The position numbers were made by a program, and so were the translations under genes. From Mytilisepta virgata (lineage: Eukaryota; Mollusca; Bivalvia; Mytilida; Mytilidae), in NCBI GenBank assembly GCA_028015205.1, contig CM051514.1, forward strand, positions 23,638,150 to 23,702,149: 64,000 nt of DNA, read 5' to 3'. A model generated the notes under the pieces. It saw only the letters and a program-made list of their open reading frames with translations, ran no database searches and was not told where the DNA came from. Below, piece after piece: positions 57,918 through 64,000 of this stretch. Position 1 is the first letter of the stretch. Each line of letters opens with the position of its first letter.

Positions 57918-58407
57918 CATGGGGAGACATATGGTTTTTGTCCTGTCTGTCTGTCTGTCTGTTTAAGTTTGTGATATCAGAAACTCCAGCTGATTACATG
58001 TGAGCTATTGTCATCACTTGCTGTCAATCGTCGTCCGTCATTGTAAACTTTCCTGAAAAGATCATCTCCTCTGAAACTGCTGGGCTAATTGAATCAAAAT
58101 TTATGGTTCTTTGGTAGTCCTCTTTCAGAATTTTATCTGATGACCGCGCTCAACATCTAAGATGGCCACCAGAGCCGGACATAGTTTAACATAGGACCCT
58201 ATGGGTAAAATGACTTAAAAATCTTGTCTGAAATCACTCCTCCAATTGGAAGCAAACTTGGCAGCAATGGTCCTTAGATGGTGCTTTATCAGAAGTGTGT
58301 CCGATGACCCAGACTGCCATTCAAGATGGCTGCCAGAGACTAACTTACATGGGACCCTATGGGAAATTCACTAAAAAATCTCCTTGTGTGAAACCACTTA
58401 TGCTACC
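57918..58407 (+). mobile_element. Tandem-core element 4 with CTGT microsatellite, interrupted
   Basis: Opens 'ggggagacatatggtttttg' followed by a CTGT run (57943-57962). Then come 'gtgagctattgtcatcactt' (compare the start of element 3) and two units of about 165 bp marked by 'gatgaccgcgctcaacatct' (about 58139) and 'gatgacccagactgccattc' (about 58304), each followed by 'aagatggc.gcca'. The second unit is broken off at about 58407 by a foldback insertion. A microsatellite next to a tandem core is a hallmark of bivalve pearl-type elements. Confidence 0.65.
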
Positions 58408-59200
58408 TTCACATATATGGATTTTTCTTACGAATCCTTACATATGGCACGAATTTGTAAAAGTACACGGATCCTTACAATTTGTTCCGAGTTACCACGG
58501 TTAAATATGAGCAAGTTACGACATTTTATGAGCTTCTTATGGATTGTTACGAGTGTTTGCGGAATGTTAAGATCCATCTAAGCTTTTACGTCTAAATTAC
58601 AACCTGTTAACGCGTTGTTACGAATAGTTACGAGTATTTACGAGTCTTTATGCTTTTTGCAAAAAAGTATGCAATTCTCTGTGTATCATAATTTGATAAC
58701 TGACATGCAGTGAGAAAATTTTGTATACATTTCCTTAATAATAAAGTATTCGTATGTATTTGTAATGTACTGGTAACTATACATAAAGTGCTCGTTATAA
58801 CACTTAACAATCCGTAAAGCCATCGTATCACGACGTGAATGAAATCGTAAACATCACTTAAGCACTTGTAATAATCTGTAAACAAATCGTAAACTAACTG
58901 TAACAGATTGTAAAACACATTGAGCTGGGACTTTTACGGATTCTTGCGAGTAGTTTACAGAGGATTATGTGTTGTTGGGACCGGTTTACAATACTTACGG
59001 ATTGTTATTTTCAGAAAATGTAATCTGCGGACAATCGCAAGAAAATTTTTGACATGTCAAAAAATTTGCCTATCCTTTCACGGATCCTCACGAGTGTCTG
59101 CGAGTTTTGACTGGTTATTAACGGATACCAAAGAGTTATGTACGGATGCTTGCGATTTACTACGAGTTGGCAATCCGTAAAGACTCGTAAGAAAAATCTG
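58408..59200. mobile_element. Foldback element rich in TTACGAGT/TTACGGAT motifs
   Basis: The ends pair: 'ggatttttcttacgaatcct' on the left and 'agactcgtaagaaaaatctg' on the right. The interior is a mosaic of 'ttacgagt', 'ttacggatt', 'gttacgaat' and similar octamers on plus at both flanks. Their complements ('aatccgtaaa', 'aatcgtaaac', 'aatctgtaaac') fill the middle (58790-58915). No coding frame is convincing; the 128-codon minus frame (59011-59397) runs across repeats. It splits the preceding tandem-core element. Confidence 0.6.
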
Positions 59201-59214
59201 TGCATTCGCATATC

Positions 59215-59464
59215 ATACCAATTTTGCAGTTGATCAATTCTTGCAAGAGTTATTGCCCTTCTTATGTCTTTGTTATGTCTGAAAATCTTATGTATGCAAC
59301 TCATCATTTGGCAGATATTGTTCATATATCGTAGAATGGCTGGGCATGACCTTAACATATGCATTATAGTGATTTCATCGTTAATTGATTTTTGCAAGAG
59401 TTATTGCCCTTTACATATTTTTGTCTGAATACTTTGTTTAAGGTCAAGGCGAAGTAATTGAACG
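59215..59464 (+). repeat. Further ~160-bp tandem units (tail of element 4 or a separate copy)
   Basis: 'gatcaattcttgcaagagttattgcccttc' near 59233 and 'ttaattgatttttgcaagagttattgcccttt' near 59382 mark two units. The unit type differs from that before the foldback, so the element may be composite. It ends with 'aaggtcaaggcgaagtaatt' (59440-59459). Confidence 0.5.
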
Positions 59465-61290
59465 CCATCTAGTGTTCATTTGTTTACCGTTTCAAGGGTA
59501 ACATCCCTTTATCATTGTTTTACGTCCCCGATTGATTGTCGTTATGACGTGACTCTGGAGGGGCAATGGCGTTGCTCCAATGTAGAAATAATGGTGTGTT
59601 CAGACGTACAGTTATTGCGCAACGCAAAAAGTTTTCGAATCCTTTCAAAACGCATTGTGCGTTCACGCATCTCTTCATTTTAGCTAAAACTCATTCGAAA
59701 AGCATTATTTAGTCCTGTTAACGCATATTTAGATTAATTCGATTCAGAATCACAAGTACGTGTTGTTATTTGTACAGTTAATATTATGCAGATAATTTGT
59801 AAAGTTTAAATTTTAGGTATTTTTATAAAGTACAGTGTACTACCTCCATGGTATTACCACGCCTTAAGCCACATTTTTTTACATTTATGTCACGGATGCA
59901 CTGTTATTGCTTTACTAAACATCTCAACTCCTTAGACATGTTGGAAGAAAGTAAATAACCCAATTGCATATACATGTGACGTCAAGTTGCGCATCTATCG
60001 TCATTTCTACTTTGATGGAGAAATCAAAAATATCCAGATGGTAGATGGCCAGTCTTTATTGTCCTTTTAAAAATATTGATATTTTTATTTTTTATTAAAT
60101 GTATTTGCAATTTCTTTGTTCTCGCGAATTTGCCTGGTGGAATTAATTCGTACCGCTTGCGTATTTTATCGGTATTTGAATATTGAGAATCTAATTCAAT
60201 CAATTGAAATTGTGCGTATAATCAACATACAGACCTACCAAAGGTTATCTTAATTTTATTACCTCAAGATGCATTGAGAATGTACATTTATTTTTATTTT
60301 TTTCACAAAATTGATTTTTAGTTCTTTGGATTTTATGGTAAATATAGGTGCGAAAGAGCAAAAAGTTAAAAAAAATTCTTGCGGACTATTTTTTTTTCAA
60401 CCGAAGATCAAACTTAAGTGTGACCCAATTTTTAACAAAAGTATTGTAAAAAATGGAAGAAAATCACATTTTTACCAAATTTTAGGATCCGGAGAAAAAA
60501 AAATCCTTTTAATTTGTTGAAAAATGAAAAATAAGAGGCGAATTTTGAGCATTTATTTCTAGATGAAGTGACAAATAAATTTTAGCGGCGAAATCCAAAA
60601 ACCTATAAATCAATTTTGTTTTTGCATAATTTGTTAGAGATTTAACGGCGAATATTTCAGTCAAAATAAGACATTATCGCCTCCCACTGTTTGAAAAATG
60701 TTTCCAGGCGTGAGTTATCCTTACGGTTCTTTACACCCGTACTTATCTCTTGCATGCCAGAAGTTTTTGGTTAAATGCTTTGATTTTGTGATAATGACAA
60801 TACCCTCTAAATTTAACTCACTTTGAAACAAAAAATGGTGTTTTCAAATTACATGGAGTTGGTTCACTTGATGCAATTGACTTGAATTTGGAAAATATAA
60901 GTAATAAGTAGTAACTCGACAAAATATATCAAAGATATTATTTCTTATACACAATGTATCTACATTCCATATAGCTGGGAGGATAAAAGGAAAATGTAGG
61001 TTTTAAATGTAAGAAACTTTTGAATGTTTAATATTTTACGGGACTATAAGGATACAGTGGCAATACCAATCATCCATCGATATGAAAATCAAACACCGTC
61101 ATTCAACAATTAATAGATAAAATCTGCAACTCCTTTAAGAAAGTTAAACAAAATATCAATTATTAAATAGAATGATAACTAAATAAATAAATAATAAAAA
61201 CATTAAAATGAAAAAATGTATATCAGATGAAAGGAAAAGATTTGATGTTCGTCCTGTAATTATTATCTGCAATACAAAAACGTTATCGAA
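59465..61290. other. Mostly AT-rich stretch, nothing recognised
   Basis: No gene or repeat could be supported. The interval lies between the two arms of a 25-nt inverted repeat (59439-59463 and about 61673-61697). Confidence 0.45.
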
Positions 61291-61697
61291 CGCCGGACGT
61301 CATGATGTTGCCTGAAAAATCACCAAAATTAGTACTTTGATGTTATCTTCAGCAGCAGATACCACGAAATCGAGCATGGGGACCCCCAAATATTTTTATA
61401 TCATCAGAAAGCTCGTGGATAAGGCAATATAATAATAGTTTTTCACGAAACTGTAGGATTAACATCGATGGTTTTAATAGACTTTTCGAACAAAATTTTC
61501 GAAAATTTGACGTTTTCCCTATATATCCTATGTTAAAAGTTAATTTCAGAACGCATTTTCAAAGGGTTATAGCAAACAAATAAGCATGGGTACCCCCTTT
61601 TTATTTCATATTCCAATGTATTTCGATTAGCTTAACATACTGACAAAAAATTAGAAAACTGTAGGATACTTTCAATTACTTCGCCTTGACCTTAATA
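61291..61697. repeat. Diverged dimer, unit about 210 bp
   Basis: 'catggggacccccaaatatt' (61376) and 'catgggtacccccttttta' (61586) correspond. 'acgaaactgtaggat' (61445) and 'gaaaactgtaggat' (61661) also correspond. Two units, decayed. It ends in the inverse complement of the motif at 59439-59463. Confidence 0.5.
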
Positions 61698-61959
61698 TAC
61701 TTCTTGACTGATGCGTAGTGAGTGGGGTAATGAAGCATGATAATGCTGTCATTTTCATTGCAGACTTAACGATATGTAGTTATGTGAGATAATTTAAGTG
61801 TTTTCTAATTCGATTTCTGAAAGCAAACATGCACATTGCTTTTTTCACGAGTTTTTGAACTCATTTAAATCTCCTACAGTTTACCTTGAAATGAAATGAA
61901 ACTTGACATAATTGCTCATACTATGTGTAGTTGTTAAAGACAGGAAATTTGTTTTTCTA

Positions 61960-62074
61960 CCATAGGTCGGTGGTTCTCTCCCGGTACTCCGGCTTCCTCC
62001 ACCAATAAAAACTGGCCACCGTGAAATAGCCAAATGTGCTGAAAACGGCATAAAACCCCAACTAAACTAAACAA
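61960..62074 (+). mobile_element. 5'-truncated SINE (same family as at 14.2 kb) with target duplications
   Basis: The 3' half of the SINE begins 'ggtcggtggttctctcccgg', then TCCACCAATAAAAACTGGCC, 'aaatgtgctgaaaacggc' and the tail AAACCCCAACTAAACTAAAC. Flanking repeats 61940-61959 (ACAGGAAATTTGTTTTTCTA) and 62075-62093 (ACAGGACATTTTTTTTCTA) differ by one base and one deletion and look like the target duplication. The tRNA-like head is missing. Confidence 0.85.
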
Positions 62075-62130
62075 ACAGGACATTTTTTTTCTAGGTTTAC
62101 ATAGCAAATTGTTTCATTAACATGTTCAGA

Positions 62131-62231
62131 TACATATGCCTCATCACACCATGGTGTAATTGTTACATATGCCTCATCACACCTTGGTGTAATTGTTACA
62201 AATGCCTCATCACACCTTGGTGTAATTCCAC
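62131..62231. repeat. 33-bp tandem repeat, three copies
   Basis: The unit contains ATATGCCTCATCACACCTTG and 'gtgtaattgttac'. The first copy has the palindrome ACACCATGGTGT. A 71-codon frame across it is a by-product. Confidence 0.85.
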
Positions 62232-64000
62232 TGTAGATACACCATACTTCTGTTTAATAAAGAATGACAATAAGAAAAGGAAGGAAAGGGGGAGACGTGT
62301 ATTTGTGTCAGATTCTTTTTTTTTTTTTTTACAGTAGATGGAAATGGATAATGTTGGTTTGGTCTGGAACCTGTCCAATCCGTCTGTCTTTGTGATGTTT
62401 TCCCCTATTTGTTTAATGTTGGAATTAACCACAAAATAAAATAATGGTCTACCATTTAATATTTTGTTAGTTATAGTAGTAGTCCTAGATTTAAGTTAAA
62501 TGTACACAACTATCTGCTAATAAATTAACACTTATTTCCTTTTTTGAAATTTACAAACATTGTCATTCCTGCAAGCTTATGAAAATAGTATAGTCATAAA
62601 GTTGTCCAGTCAAAGTTGACTTCCTTTAAGATGTTTAATACAAAAATCTCACTAATGGAATGCGTAATATTTTATGAATATTACAATGTTAAGTTCAAAG
62701 GATAACGGGTATGCATCTATGAGACAAACAAACATACTCCAAGAAGTTTCCCTGCAACTCGTTAATTGTTCCCTTTTGTGCACTTTTAGTAGTCATATCT
62801 CTTAAGGTAGTGTGTCAAAATGTGAGTTGATAAATTTTTTGCAGTAGTCCATGATTTGATTTTAACAGTTTTATGCAGTAGCAGTTTAAGTGCATGCGTT
62901 TACACAAAATTTAGAAAATCTTTTTTACTTTTAAGATAATGAAAGAAGGGATATGGTTGATTGATTCTTGATACAAAATCTCTGTCTATATGACAAAAAT
63001 TCCAAGCAAAGAAACTGGACTTTTATTGGTGTTCTTCATCTTTCAATCAAAATAAGGCCATCAATGTGAAGAAGTTTTCTTATCCCACTGCACCTTTCAG
63101 AAGTCTTCGAGGGACATTTTTTTGCTAAGGCCTGCCTTAAAAATATGTTCGTTTCCCCTTTCCAACTTAAGCTAGGTAGGTAGGTAAATTTTATTTTATC
63201 AAGCAGGTTTCAGAAGCCATGCTTTTACCACATTTGGAAGAATCGTGACTTAAAATTTCTAATTAACGATAACTCACAGAATATTCCGAAAAGAATTTCA
63301 CTAAATACAAAACCTAAATGTCTAAATTGGACACAAAAAATTTCCGAAACGGTAAATCATAAAAAAATGTTTCATGAAACAGGCTGTAAAATTTTGTCAG
63401 TAGTGGCAAATTCGGTGAGTTGGTCACAAAGGGGAAATAAACAATATTTTGATGTACAGAAATTCATTAGTTAAACATAATGATTAATTGGAGGTTATTA
63501 TATTATGGCGGATGGCAGTGGATGAATCAAAACTACAAAATAAAAAATGGAAATGGTGAAATTTATAATGTGTTCAGATGTTTTCTGGTGAGTTACTGCA
63601 ATACTGAAACATTACAAACCACTGAATCTGGTGTCCTCACAACCTTGATTTTTTGTTAAAACACAAACAGTGCATTGATGCTCAATCTGCCAACAAAAAT
63701 AAATGTATTCCCATAATCACCCATATTCATTAATCTTATTTACCTAATATCTTTGTCAGAATTGTATAGGTTTTCAACCAAAACCACCCAATATGGACAC
63801 CATATTGCAGCCAGCCAGCTATAATCCTTTGATAGGCAAATTAGGACCCTATTTAGCAATACAGACCAAATATACAAGTTGGTAGAATAGCAACTAAATT
63901 ATAAAGCCAAATAGAAATATATTTGTATTTTACGTTTCCCTTCAAACCCAAATTTTTGTTGCCTATCCTAAACTTTATGATATTTTTCTACAAGCACCAT
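62232..64000. other. AT-rich stretch to the end of the window
   Basis: A T-run lies at about 62316-62330, and nothing else was recognised. Motif 'aaaggataacgggtatgcat' with 'tgagacaaac' (62697) resembles 'aaaggatacggggtatgcat' with 'tgagacacca' at 52839, a possible small dispersed repeat. Confidence 0.45.

Noticed and set aside
59011..59397. 128-codon minus-strand frame
   Set aside because: It runs across the end of a foldback element and into tandem units and has no recognised motif.

Overview
No host gene can be supported in this window; every coding stretch I recognise is a relic of a transposable element. The sequence is strongly AT-rich. It carries vertebrate-type telomere hexamers (CCCTAA/TTAGGG), tRNA-derived SINEs, mollusc-style elements with ~160-bp tandem cores, and a reverse-transcriptase family I associate with bivalves. 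I infer non-coding genomic DNA of a bivalve mollusc, most likely a mussel (Mytilus-like). That assignment rests on repeat-family resemblance, not on a search. There is no sign of prokaryotic gene organisation, CRISPR, rRNA or an intact tRNA gene.

Layout. 1-10 kb: mostly featureless AT-rich DNA with a SINE-like head (3361), two foldback hairpins (5437, 6293) and the 3' end of a dead LINE on the minus strand (7175-7698). 10-13 kb: an inverted-repeat element holding a 21-bp tandem array (10478-10802) and about 0.7 kb of degenerate interstitial telomere repeat (11345-12062). 13-19 kb: a three-level nest of mobile elements (14098-15292), a 42-bp minisatellite (16387-17130) and 3' tails of the RT family. 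20-25 kb: a foldback element with internal tandem arrays (20187-20989), then a 5'-truncated, frameshifted RT copy (23115-24134) bracketed by a 19-nt repeat that is also the core of the adjacent 39-bp minisatellite (24131-25012). 27-29 kb: two copies of one SINE in inverted orientation. 30-38 kb: several MITEs, a ~530-bp direct duplication (34904 and 37501) and copies of an unnamed dispersed repeat. 42-48 kb: two elements with ~165-bp tandem cores, foldback hairpins and a perfect 42-bp palindrome. 50-52 kb: a second copy of a 0.4-kb MITE, a pre-miRNA-like hairpin and another foldback. 54-60 kb: a 1.7-kb element with a ~155-bp tandem core, a Tigger/pogo-like DNA transposon with a broken DNA-binding domain, and another tandem-core element split by a foldback insertion. 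60-64 kb: a diverged dimeric repeat, a truncated SINE with target duplications and a 33-bp tandem repeat.

The features do not form a pathway. The useful information is in the insertion stratigraphy and in the recurring link between inverted-repeat or retroelement ends and tandem arrays. The best leads are the nested insertion at 14-15.3 kb, the RT insertion/minisatellite junction at 23.1-25 kb, and the tandem-core elements that share a 3' hairpin followed by CTAGT.
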